DNA of 64,000 nt, taken from Dactylonectria macrodidyma. Its lineage: Eukaryota; Ascomycota; Sordariomycetes; Hypocreales; Nectriaceae. The notes beneath the pieces were generated by a model. That model saw only the letters and a list, made by a program, of their open reading frames with translations. It had not been told where the DNA came from and ran no database searches. The stretch is taken from positions 982,828 through 1,046,827 of the forward strand of contig JAGMUV010000026.1 in NCBI GenBank assembly GCA_020744425.1, given 5' to 3'. Positions within the stretch are counted from its first letter, which is position 1. The number at the start of each line of letters is the position of its first letter. Below, one piece after another: positions 31,721 to 41,172 of this stretch. Position numbers and translations under genes: made by a program.

Positions 31721-34700
31721 TCACCTTGCGACCCATCCCTCCATCCGAATCACAGCAGTTGCCGTATCCATGAAGCGCTCAAACGCCTTGTTGCAGCTGT
31801 TCTTAGTAAAGGCATCTGCTAGGTTGTCTTCACCGCTGATCCAACGGATCTCAAACAGCTCTCGGCGTTCGTATGACTGCCGAAGTGCCATTATATCGAC
31901 CATCAGCCGTTTCTCTTGCGTTGTTCCGAGCTTTACCAGGCACTCGTATAGTGAGTACGAATCGGTGCATGCAATGGTGGGTACTGCTGGGAGATCCAGG
32001 CGTTCTAGCACTTGATTGATGGTGTTTGTAATAACGTAGGCCATATCCACGCCTGCCACCATGCCATAGACCTCTGAAGCCAAGGAACTACGGGTAATGC
32101 GTTTGCACTTTGTGGAGCTGTAATGCACAAGGTTGCCAGTTAGCGTAAAGGTATCGTCGCTAACTGCTGTTTCGTTGCCTAGGATGATCGCAAATCCAAG
32201 CTGAGATGTCAGGTCAGGGTTATTTGCTAGAGACCCGTCTACGAAGACGAACAGCTTCGCAGTTGACAGGTCGATGGGCAGGTACCGGATGCCGCGGTCT
32301 TGGTGGTCTATTTGCCATTGCAGACGCTGATTCAGCGCCTTCGCCTGCTCGAGAGTTGGCTCTTGGTGCTGCGCTGCAGCAGACAGGTCGTAGCAGGCCT
32401 CGGGTTGGCAGATGGATGCAATGTATGCACCGCGCGCACGCTGTTCGGTGTACTGGGCCTTGATGGAAGCAGCGGTTGATTCAGGGGTGATCTCTAGGAG
32501 CTGCAGTTTTTCGCCTTGCCCCTTTTGCCGTAGTTGTATGATACCGGTTGCTGCACACAGTGTGATGGTCCCGCCGTTGAAGGCAAGCGGTTTGTCCGGT
32601 TGTAGGCGTTCCTTGGGCTTTGCGGTAAAGCTGGCTGCCTGCAAGGCAGTATCTTCATGTCGGTCAAACGCTTCATCTGACACGCCGATGGTGTCGTCCG
32701 TTTGCATGCCAACGATGCCGAAGTGCTGGTTTTCCTTGGTAGTTATAAGCAGGCACGGGTCGTACGTAGATGTTTCCATCTGGAGCTTTTCTCTATGGTG
32801 GGCGTAGTACGTGGCCCACCAGTAAGTGCCTGCCTCGGCGATGCCGTACAGCGGTTTCACCACCTTCATGATGGTGTTGTCCGGGTAGTGGTGCTGTATC
32901 TGTGTCGGCAGCTTGGCGAGGATGGTGCGGTTCAGCGGCATAGCCGCCTGGACATACGCCTGCGTGATGTCTCGTAGCCATAGGTGCTGGCCACGAAGTA
33001 GCAGAGATGGTGCAAGTGCGAGGATCAACCGTTGGCTGGACCGTTGAATTGTAGGTGCTTGCGTTAAAATAGTGCGTTTTCCGTCGTCTGCGAAGCCCTG
33101 GATGACGAGGCGTGACTTCTCGTAGGGCTGTGAGGTGCCCTTGCCTTTGAGTTCGTTGACGATCCGGGAGCGGAAGATGCGGGTGCCCGAGTGCTGTTTC
33201 GGATCGAATGGAACGAACTCAAATACGCCTCTGCTGATGAGGGCGTCGATCTCCTTGTACGTGGATGCTACAAACGGCTCTCCAGGAGCTGTTATAATGC
33301 CTTCAGCACGCAATATAGCAACCAAGGCCTGATCGTCCTGTTCCTTCGACGATAGGTACGCTACCGTACACACGATGGGCAAGCTGACGTCCGTTTCGCT
33401 GATGTATACGGAGTGCTGTTGTGGCGGTTCGTCCTGTTCCACGGGGGCAAGTGGGTGTTTTCTGGGACGCCCGCGTCTCCGTCTTTGGGGAATTGGGTCT
33501 TGTGAGGTCGCCTGCTGCGGGAGATGTGACTTCCCGGGTCGACCTGGGCCACGTCTGGGCTGGGCTTGGGCTTGGGGGGGGGTATCGGGCGTAGTAGAAA
33601 CGATGATCTCGTCGTGGATAGTGTTATTTTCGGCTGCTATTACTGCTGACGTAGGTGATGTAGTAAGCACTTGGTCTTCGGAATCATCGTGCCATGGCTT
33701 GACGGCAGTAGAGCGGAAGTCTCGTGGGCCGTGTGGCAGTTGCAGAGTGCAAGTCTGGCCAGCAGTTGCAATCAGGGTAAATGGGCCTTGCCATCCCTTG
33801 TTCTCGCGCCACACGCGGACCTGTGATTGCAGTGGTAGGCTGATCGTAGGGACCATGTCAGGCCCGTTGCGGGCGGCCAGCGCTTCCTGGACCTTGCGTT
33901 TGGCTTGTAGGTGCTGCAGTTCCTTCATTGCTTTGTGAATTGCTGCAGCCCTCCGCACGTTAGATGGTGAGGGTGGTGAATCCTCGGTTATCCGTGGGTA
34001 GGAGCCAAAAACCAACAGTGTAGGCACAAGGCCGTTAGGGCCAGCAGTGTCATTGATAGCTTTGACGGCCATCTGGAGGGCGCTCTCTGGTAACACGGTA
34101 TTGTCTGCTGATCTGATGATATAGTAGGCTCGCCGTAGTGCAGGGTGGGCTCGTTCGATCTTGCCAATGCTGTTATGTGCCTCAATAGGCACTTCCTTGA
34201 CGCTGATTCCTGCAGCTCTTGCTGCCGCCTTGAATTCTGCGGCGTGGAAGTTGGTGCCGGCGTCGCAAACGATCCAGTCAGGGGGTCCTTGGTAAACGTC
34301 TATCCAGCATAGGCGCAGTGCGTCCCACGTGTCTTGTGCTGATAGACTGCGGAGGAAACGGGCTGCCGTAAAGGATGTAGCTGTATCCACGACATGTAAC
34401 ACTTTGCCGTCGTCTAGGGTGACGACGTCAACCACAATCTCGTAGTTGAACTCGTAGTCGTCGCGCAATGTGAATTTGAAGCGGTTAGGCGGTGTCCCGT
34501 GTAGCTGACATTGGCTGCAGATGTCCGTGAGGGCTCTAATAGCGTTGATTTCCACGTCGTGGCCTGCTTTATATAGCAGGTCATATAGGCGTTGCACGGA
34601 TGGATGGCCACATCGGCGGTGTACTCGACGTAGCTCGGCCTCTGTCAGGTGGTTGAACGCCAGTGGTATCTCTGGCTGTAATAGCATCCATGGGTGGCCC

Positions 34701-36898
34701 CATTTGCGGATGACTGGTACAGTAAGTGCCCCTTTTCGAAGGACATTGGCCAGGTTATCAAATGTGATGCCCATGCGGTCCATGTCTGCTAAGCAGAGCA
34801 GAAACGGCGTATCTGCTGGCACCACGTGAAACACCATCTGACCAAGCGGTGTAGGCACGTCGATCGTGCCTGTGGAGTAGGTAGGGGGCCCGGCTCCGAA
34901 GGTGATCTTGGAGCCTGCTGCTGTCTGGTTCAATGCTAGGCTTGGGAGCTGTTTTTGCAGTGCTATGAACTGCTGGTTGCCAGCAGTAGAAAGACCGGAA
35001 GCTCCTGTGTCTGGCAATATCCCCTGAAAAATGTCTCTGTACCGGGCCTGCAGTGTAAATGCATATGCGGATTCCGTCGTATATGTGGGAGCAGTCGGGA
35101 GACGGCCTGTGAAGGCGTGGTACATTGCCTGATTAGCTAGTTGGTTAGCGAGGGCGGGGCCATCAATCGTCGTTGTCGATGTGAAGTAGCTGGTGAAGAA
35201 CTGTTGGGAGTCTTCCCACGCAGCATCCTCTTCGCTGCTAGGCTCGTTGTTCCTGCTGTCTGCGAGTTCCTGGAAGTACTGCTGTACGAGATCAGGGCTG
35301 CCGCTGCGTGACAGCGTTACAGTTGGTTCAGGGCCTTCGTGCCACGTTAAAAACGCCTTGTAGGAGGATTGCGAAGTGCTGGTGGCTGCCCTGTTGGTCC
35401 TGAATTTCCGGTAGGCCTGTGTTCGTTCGTCTGCTGTATGCCTTGTGGACCAGCAGTCGGGCTTGTTGCAGACGTAACACTTCTTGCTCTGGGAGCTGGG
35501 ATTAGAGTCGCGGTTGCCGTACTTCGTATCTCTCCCTTGGCCACGGAACGTTCGGTCCGTCCAGTACTGTACTGGGTTGCTGGTGGGTTCTTGAGGGAGC
35601 GTTGCAGCGGTATGGAAATGCTGCGTTGACGCTGCTAGCTTAATAGAACCGCGGATCTGTTGGATAACGCCCTCGCAATCTACTGCAGGTCGGTATAGCG
35701 CGTTGGCGCACTCGGGTTGGCCGTAGCAGGCGTTGATGATTTGCTCCTTGAGAGCAATTCTGCTGCCACTGACCGTAGGTAGTGCGCTGTGGAGTAATGT
35801 TATCCTTTCCAGTAGTAACTCGAAGACTTCGCTCTTTGACTTTGCTGGGTGCTCGGTTATCATCTTCGCAAGTGTAATAGACCGCCACTCTGACAGGTAC
35901 GTCTGCTGCATCTCTTCGGGCTCGAAGTGCTGTAACGTCTGTTGTACCATGTGTGTGAACTGCATTACTGGGCGGGTCCGGGCGAGGTTCGAGAAGTAAA
36001 AGCGTAATGCCCGTCCCTTCAGCATCAGGGAGAATACATGTGAAAATTGCGTCTGCGGAATTGAAACTTTACCGCAGAAGTCCCGGAAAATCAGCAGCTT
36101 GTTCTCTAACACGTCATATATGTCGCCACCGTATTTGTTGTCGTCGGTGTACATCTTAGAGAGGTCTGTCACCTGCCGTGAGGTAGGGACATCTGGCTCC
36201 GTGGGTGTGTCAGTTGCTGTTAACGGTGCTGTATGTCGTGGGGTGTCATACTGCAGCTGCTGCTGCTGCTGGTGATGTATAGCTGGGGCTGGAGGTGGAG
36301 TGGTATTCTCGGGGCTTGGCAACTGCAGTTGCAGTGGCCGTACTGGGGCTGTGACTGCTGCCTTCGCAAGGACTGCTGGGTCCTCCTTGAGGTGTTCCCT
36401 GAATCTGGGGATCTTGTCGAGGTTGTTGAGGAACCTGGGGTATTTGCTAGCAGTTTGTTCGATCTCTAGGTCTGTCCATACGTGGTACTGCTGTAAAGCG
36501 GTTGCCACGTTGATGGCGTGGGCCTGGCGGTTGGTGCCCATCCATATACCTTGTTCTAGCATGAACGACCTTAGTATCTTGCAGGCTTTCTTGTTGACCC
36601 GGAAGTGCTGTTCTTCAAACTCTTCGAAGTCATCATAGGCTCGGGCCCATAGGTAACGGCCGTACAAGCCCTGGCGCTTATAGGCTGTTACATTGAAGAG
36701 AATGAAGGAGCCGATGTGCTGTTCCGAAGGTGGGTTACTTTCATCGTCCAGATCTAGCAGGTTGAGTTTGCCCCAAAGTGCTGGATCAATGAAGTCCTGG
36801 TATTCCTCGGGAATAGGCGTTCCCCTTGACGTCCCCTTGAGGGTATCGCCACTGCTGTTGTCGCTGCTCTGGGAGCTGTCTGGCGTCTCTGATGTCAT
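31721..36898 (-). CDS. Copia Gag-Pol polyprotein
   Basis: A single frame of 1,725 residues. The Gag part ends with a zinc knuckle of CCCH form (CYVCNKPDCWSTRH) near residue 475. The protease has the active site DTGAS near 630. Integrase follows, with the HHCC finger closing at CSQCQLHG (~795), then VVDVVTLDD, WIVCDAGTN and a glutamate in NSIGKIERAH. The reverse transcriptase has SRLVIQGF, LRDITQAYVQA and, in place of the usual YVDD, MQTDDTIGV near 1400. RNase H begins at FVFVDGSLAN near 1556. The order protease-integrase-RT-RNase H defines copia elements. Nothing is broken, and all products would come from this one polyprotein. The leader between the 5' LTR and the ATG is about 470 bp. Confidence 0.92.
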   Translation of the reverse strand: MTSETPDSSQSSDNSSGDTLKGTSRGTPIPEEYQDFIDPALWGKLNLLDLDDESNPPSEQHIGSFILFNVTAYKRQGLYGRYLWARAYDDFEEFEEQHFRVNKKACKILRSFMLEQGIWMGTNRQAHAINVATALQQYHVWTDLEIEQTASKYPRFLNNLDKIPRFREHLKEDPAVLAKAAVTAPVRPLQLQLPSPENTTPPPAPAIHHQQQQQLQYDTPRHTAPLTATDTPTEPDVPTSRQVTDLSKMYTDDNKYGGDIYDVLENKLLIFRDFCGKVSIPQTQFSHVFSLMLKGRALRFYFSNLARTRPVMQFTHMVQQTLQHFEPEEMQQTYLSEWRSITLAKMITEHPAKSKSEVFELLLERITLLHSALPTVSGSRIALKEQIINACYGQPECANALYRPAVDCEGVIQQIRGSIKLAASTQHFHTAATLPQEPTSNPVQYWTDRTFRGQGRDTKYGNRDSNPSSQSKKCYVCNKPDCWSTRHTADERTQAYRKFRTNRAATSTSQSSYKAFLTWHEGPEPTVTLSRSGSPDLVQQYFQELADSRNNEPSSEEDAAWEDSQQFFTSYFTSTTTIDGPALANQLANQAMYHAFTGRLPTAPTYTTESAYAFTLQARYRDIFQGILPDTGASGLSTAGNQQFIALQKQLPSLALNQTAAGSKITFGAGPPTYSTGTIDVPTPLGQMVFHVVPADTPFLLCLADMDRMGITFDNLANVLRKGALTVPVIRKWGHPWMLLQPEIPLAFNHLTEAELRRVHRRCGHPSVQRLYDLLYKAGHDVEINAIRALTDICSQCQLHGTPPNRFKFTLRDDYEFNYEIVVDVVTLDDGKVLHVVDTATSFTAARFLRSLSAQDTWDALRLCWIDVYQGPPDWIVCDAGTNFHAAEFKAAARAAGISVKEVPIEAHNSIGKIERAHPALRRAYYIIRSADNTVLPESALQMAVKAINDTAGPNGLVPTLLVFGSYPRITEDSPPSPSNVRRAAAIHKAMKELQHLQAKRKVQEALAARNGPDMVPTISLPLQSQVRVWRENKGWQGPFTLIATAGQTCTLQLPHGPRDFRSTAVKPWHDDSEDQVLTTSPTSAVIAAENNTIHDEIIVSTTPDTPPQAQAQPRRGPGRPGKSHLPQQATSQDPIPQRRRRGRPRKHPLAPVEQDEPPQQHSVYISETDVSLPIVCTVAYLSSKEQDDQALVAILRAEGIITAPGEPFVASTYKEIDALISRGVFEFVPFDPKQHSGTRIFRSRIVNELKGKGTSQPYEKSRLVIQGFADDGKRTILTQAPTIQRSSQRLILALAPSLLLRGQHLWLRDITQAYVQAAMPLNRTILAKLPTQIQHHYPDNTIMKVVKPLYGIAEAGTYWWATYYAHHREKLQMETSTYDPCLLITTKENQHFGIVGMQTDDTIGVSDEAFDRHEDTALQAASFTAKPKERLQPDKPLAFNGGTITLCAATGIIQLRQKGQGEKLQLLEITPESTAASIKAQYTEQRARGAYIASICQPEACYDLSAAAQHQEPTLEQAKALNQRLQWQIDHQDRGIRYLPIDLSTAKLFVFVDGSLANNPDLTSQLGFAIILGNETAVSDDTFTLTGNLVHYSSTKCKRITRSSLASEVYGMVAGVDMAYVITNTINQVLERLDLPAVPTIACTDSYSLYECLVKLGTTQEKRLMVDIMALRQSYERRELFEIRWISGEDNLADAFTKNSCNKAFERFMDTATAVIRMEGWVAR

Positions 36899-37371
36899 CT
36901 TAGGTATTGCTTGCTAGCGTACCTTATGAAACCTTATGAAACTGATGATGTGATGGTGTGGCTGGCTAGCCCTGATCGGGCTAATGCTGCCCCTTATTGC
37001 TTTGTTGTCAGGGTCTCCGGGATTCCCACGTCCTTGGGTGACGATGGTACTCCGTAGTCTTGTCGATTGTGATCGGGTGGCTGCTGTTGCTGTGGTTATA
37101 TAACCGTTGAAGCAGCTGTTGTCGTGCGTGATGGACGCGCCTAGCTGGGCCTTGGAAGGGGAGCTAGGATGAGGGTGCCGGTGATCTAGCTGGGCCAGTG
37201 ACGGGGAGCTAGATGAACCGGTTTCCTGGTAGCACAGTAGCTACGATAGTGAGGGGCTGTTGGCGCGTAATGGGCCGAAGCCAGCTATATCGTAACTGCT
37301 GTCTCTTCTGATGAACCTTGCTGATCTGCGGTATTCTGAGTGGTGGACCTGGTAGGTTAACCACTGATCAG

Positions 37372-37632
37372 TGTTGGATAACTCAGGTATCCTGCTGTTA
37401 TAGCAATTGCTCTTTCGGGCGGGTGAGACGTCAAAACCGTGATGGTTAACTTGGTGTTTTACTTGATGTCTTAAGAACAGAATCTAGGCTAGGTAATAGG
37501 GCCACGAAGTGGCCCTATATCTAGCAGGGAGGCACCTGCACGTGCCCTTACAGCTGTTACTAGCTGTGGTCTACACACGTGGGTGCCTACGATCCTGGCG
37601 CTAGCCCTGGCAGTGTTAGTGATATTCCAACA
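37372..37632 (-). repeat. 5' LTR of the copia element (right copy)
   Basis: Identical in length and, on reading, in sequence to the left LTR. On the minus strand it is followed by CTGATCAGTGGTTAACC, where the primer-binding site should lie; I did not assign the tRNA. Confidence 0.95.
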
Positions 37633-37723
37633 GATTCATTAGAAATATTGGACCAACTAGAAATAGCTACTAAGCAGAGTCCCCGTGTCCGAGCGAAGCT
37701 GCGGCAAAATTTTATGCACTACT
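37633..37723 (+). pseudogene. Short ORF relic split by the copia insertion
   Basis: Joining 31202-31260 to the bases after the duplicated GATTC gives one frame: RTLHYRCWTLARVAKDSLEI continuing to KLRQNFMHY and a TAA near 37723. The left half is preceded by a stop. It may be the end of an old gene or transposase. I do not recognise it. Confidence 0.25.
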
Positions 37724-38185
37724 AAATTAGATGTCTGTTATATCTTCACAGGAAAAAGAGCCGAAACTAAAGCTAGGTATATGTTGCTTGCGATATTGCT
37801 TTCCCCGTTAAATCCGTTGCTCTTAATATATCTCCACTGCCTTGTCATCTGCGATTATCTCATAGAACTCACCGCCATTAGGTGTGTATTTTGGATAACT
37901 GGGCGTGTAATTGTGATAGCAATATCCTTCTAGCTATTTAGCATAAAGGATGTACAGGGACTCAGAGCGGGGACCTGGCACAATGAAGAACATACATACG
38001 CCCAATCGCCTCACTGTGAGTTGCCTATTGAGAAGAGTGAGGGGCGCAGGTCAATAGCTGTAGAGTCACAGGTAGGGGTCATGTCGGTGTAAGATTAACC
38101 TCTGGCCTTCTATCCTAAGGCCTAAGCTCGCTATAAACACCCTCTCCAGGGTCGCACCAGTGGCTCGCCCGGCCCAAGCTGGTGT
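37724..38185. other. AT-rich spacer, no gene recognised
   Basis: The stretch before the DUF6589 element contains one 82-codon frame without features. No repeats or transposon ends were identified apart from the terminal repeat that begins at 38186. Confidence 0.4.
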
Positions 38186-38209
38186 TTACCTCAGCAAGCT
38201 CAGACCATT
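38186..38209 (+). repeat. Left terminal inverted repeat of the DUF6589 element
   Basis: 24 bp starting TTACCTCAGC, one mismatch (A for G) to the right repeat. A foldback partner lies at 38267-38284, beginning AATAGCCTGAG. Confidence 0.7.
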
Positions 38210-38437
38210 TGTGGGTCTGCGGAATGGACTATACCTAATCGGTAGGTCACATGCGGTCCTCGACCAAATAGCCTGAGGATTCTGTCAACGTTTTTGGGCG
38301 TGTGCGGAGAAACTTCATACCAAACAGAAGACCATGCTTAAAACCCATTTTCATCCGCAACCACACTCTGCCCCGTTGATTAAATATACTTTTTCGATTC
38401 ATCTACTGCTATTCCACCGTTGATTGAATTTTGGGCC

Positions 38438-41167
38438 ATGCCGGTGCGAAATCAGCGTCGCCAGAGTGCGCGGTTGAACCCGCCCGCCCTTCCACCCGCA
38501 CCAAGTCCTCAGCATAATGCTTCTTCAAACACACCCAATGCACCTCGTCAAAAAGTAAGAGGGTCTCAAAGACGCAGCAAGGCGCGGAGAGTAGACGAGA
38601 TATGCCAATTCATGAGGAAAAAAGACATTACATTACGAGAATTTATCCATGTCTACGCCACGACTCAAGGGTCTGGTGGTTATGGGGAACGCCCTGCCAC
38701 GCGCGCCAAACGGCTTGCGGAGGCTATCTACGGTCAGCCAGAGGTCTTGGACGCGCTGCGAGATCATCCTGCTTCTCATGCGGCAGGGATAATCACTGCC
38801 AAGGCCCTGAGGAAGGAAATGAAGGCACTGGAAGAAGCCGGAGATATGTTTAGTGCCTACCGAGTTGACCGTGGCCAAGAAAAAACTTCACATGTTGGCG
38901 TGCCGCGGGAGGAACAACCTGAAGAGAGCCAGAAACTCGAGGATTACGAGCGCATGCTTGGCGACATGCAGTTCGGCAAGATGTACGAGCAAGTCAACAC
39001 TCATGCTCCTCTTCTAGGTGGACTTCTTAATGGCCTCATGGCGCCCAAGATCGAGCGAAAAGACCGAGCACCACGAGATCCTGCTAAATTCAACCACAGG
39101 ATTGCGATCATCACCTCAATTCTCTGCTACTCTCGAGCCTCGGACGGGAGCAACAAATTCCCCCGTGTCTTTGGTGCCTTTCTGCATTCTAACGGCGTGA
39201 AACGACGTGTTCTGGATCTATTTCACCAGTTTGGGCTCTGCGAGGGCTATAAAGGGGTCCACAAGCACCTCGAAACCGTGGCAGAACAAGCAAAGGCATC
39301 ATCACTGTCTCTAAGCACAGACGTCGGCTGATGGTAAGTAGGGGACAGTCCGTCGATATGGCCAGCAGCTGGATGCTTGCGTTGTGTACGACAATTTCGA
39401 TTATCGAGAAGGTGTCAAGCACCAGCTCATTTCAACCCATGCAGAAATGCGCTCTGTGACAACGGGAAAGGTTTTCAGAGGCGCCGACATCCCCTCTGGC
39501 GGATTGAGGAAGTCGATGCTGCACCGCGAGGTTCCACTTACAATAGAGGATCTCCTATACTCTCCTGGTGCGGCAATATATGACGAGACTGCGGCCGAGA
39601 TTGACACCTACTCCATAGCCGAGGCAATTCGAACAGCATATCCAAAATCGGTCAAATCCATATTCTCTAGCTCCGACATCCCTTTCCCCGTTATGCCAAC
39701 TATCGAGCTGCTCGAGGTTCGACGAACCGACAGCAAGACACTTGGGCCGATTCTCTTTAACGAAGGTACTTTGGATGGCTCCTACGAGGTTGTGGAGAGT
39801 ATCTACAAGCATCAGTTCCAGCTGGATGATGCGGCATTCGACAACCGTCTGTTCTTGGCGTTTGGCGATCAGAAAACGTCTGCACTCATCCGATCTATGC
39901 AAGCTGAACAGGTGGACGCATCTGCAGCATATGATTCCAAAGACTGGCTGATAGGAGTTGCCGCTCTCTTTCACCTGCGCATGAATTTCCTCTGGCTCAT
40001 GCAAAAGACACATTATGGCAACATAGAGCAGCAAGACGCTTCAACCCTCTACCACAACATCAACTTTTGGGGACGCAAGAGTATTCCAGCGGACCGTGCA
40101 GCCTTTCAAGTTCTGGAAGAGCTGGTACTTCATAGTTTCGACGCTCGGGTCGTTGGACTACTGTATATCCGCCTCGAGCAGCGCGGCATCGATACCTCAG
40201 AACAAGAGGAGGTCGACAAGGCTATTCAGAAGATGAATGCCAAAGGTTTCATGGAGGTAGTGGAAGATATTCGCAAATCGACTTTTGAACCGCAAGCCTG
40301 GCGACCATCCAAGGAGAAGTACGCCAACAACACGGTTGATGAGGAGTTCCTCAGTCATGCTCGATATCTTCAGCAGATGATTGTCTACAAGACCTTGAAG
40401 TACGGTATCAAGAACGGAGACATAGGACTCATCGATCGAGTCATTGGCGTCTGCTGCTTCTACTTCGAGGGAACCGGACAGTCAAACTACGCATTTGAGA
40501 TGCTCTACCTGAAGCGGCTCACCAGCACCAAAGCTTGTGACAAGGAGCTTCGGCGCGCGATACTCTCGAATAGCCTCGTCAATCCGCATGGTCGTCGGGA
40601 CACCTGGCAGGAAGTTGATCGTAGTCTTGAATATCTGAACCTGGAGCTGAAGAGAGAACTGTGGGCCCGTCGAACGTCGACTTTTGGATTGGATGCTCTG
40701 TTCAAGACTACCTCGTTGACAGCGGAATATACTGTTTGCCTACGCAAGGCGATAGAGAAGGCATTTGCCCGGAATGACGACTTCACACATTCCGTGCCCT
40801 CTCCGGTGGATGATATCCATACGTTGGCATTTGAGTTGGCATGCGACTCGATTAAATTTTATGATGGCGGCCGGCAGGGAAGACACCACGCGCCAGACAT
40901 ACATACGATCGGGGTCGAAAGAGTAGCAACAAAGAAACTGGAAGTGTTCAATGCAAAAGTCATGAGAGATGAAGATCGAATAATAGTACCACCTTATGAA
41001 AGGAGAAGAGCCACGGCCGATTTGGATCCTAGCAGCGATTCGATGGCGATTTTGGTATGTACATACTCATGCCGTACCAACTTCGGGCTAATATATGTCA
41101 CCAGCCCTTGGAAGACAGAGATGAAGCCCGCGAATGGGGTTTGCCCTCAGATGCCGAGCTTGACTAA
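38438..41167 (+). CDS. DUF6589-domain protein (candidate transposase of the element)
   Basis: The first exon starts at the ATG at 38438 (MPVRNQRRQSARL) and is open to about 39330. It is Pro/Arg-rich, then helical (MRKKDITLREFIHVYATT). The second part is open from at least 39345 to 41054, and a last exon at 41105-41167 follows a clear intron (GTATGT...CACCAG). The second part carries the DUF6589 landmarks VYDNFDYREGVKHQL, MRSVTTGKVFRGADIP, FLAFGDQKTSALIRSMQ and DWLIGVAALFHLRMNFLWLMQKTHYG. The join between the two large parts near 39260-39345 is unresolved: the frames differ, and either an intron ending at GGGGACAG or a frameshift is possible. The family is of unknown function. Conserved acidic residues in YDNFD and FGDQ could be catalytic, but that is speculation. 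Its stop lies 5 bp from the helicase stop. Confidence 0.7.
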
Positions 41168-41172
41168 CCCGC

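Larger units (their letters stand above)
31261..37632 (-). mobile_element. Ty1/copia retrotransposon, complete, with identical LTRs (6,372 bp)
   Basis: Two LTRs of 261 bp (31261-31521 and 37372-37632) appear identical base for base. The 5-bp sequence GATTC stands on both sides (31256-31260, 37633-37637), a perfect target duplication. One uninterrupted polyprotein gene fills the interior on the minus strand. Identical LTRs, an intact frame and an intact duplication mark it as a very young insertion. Confidence 0.95.
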
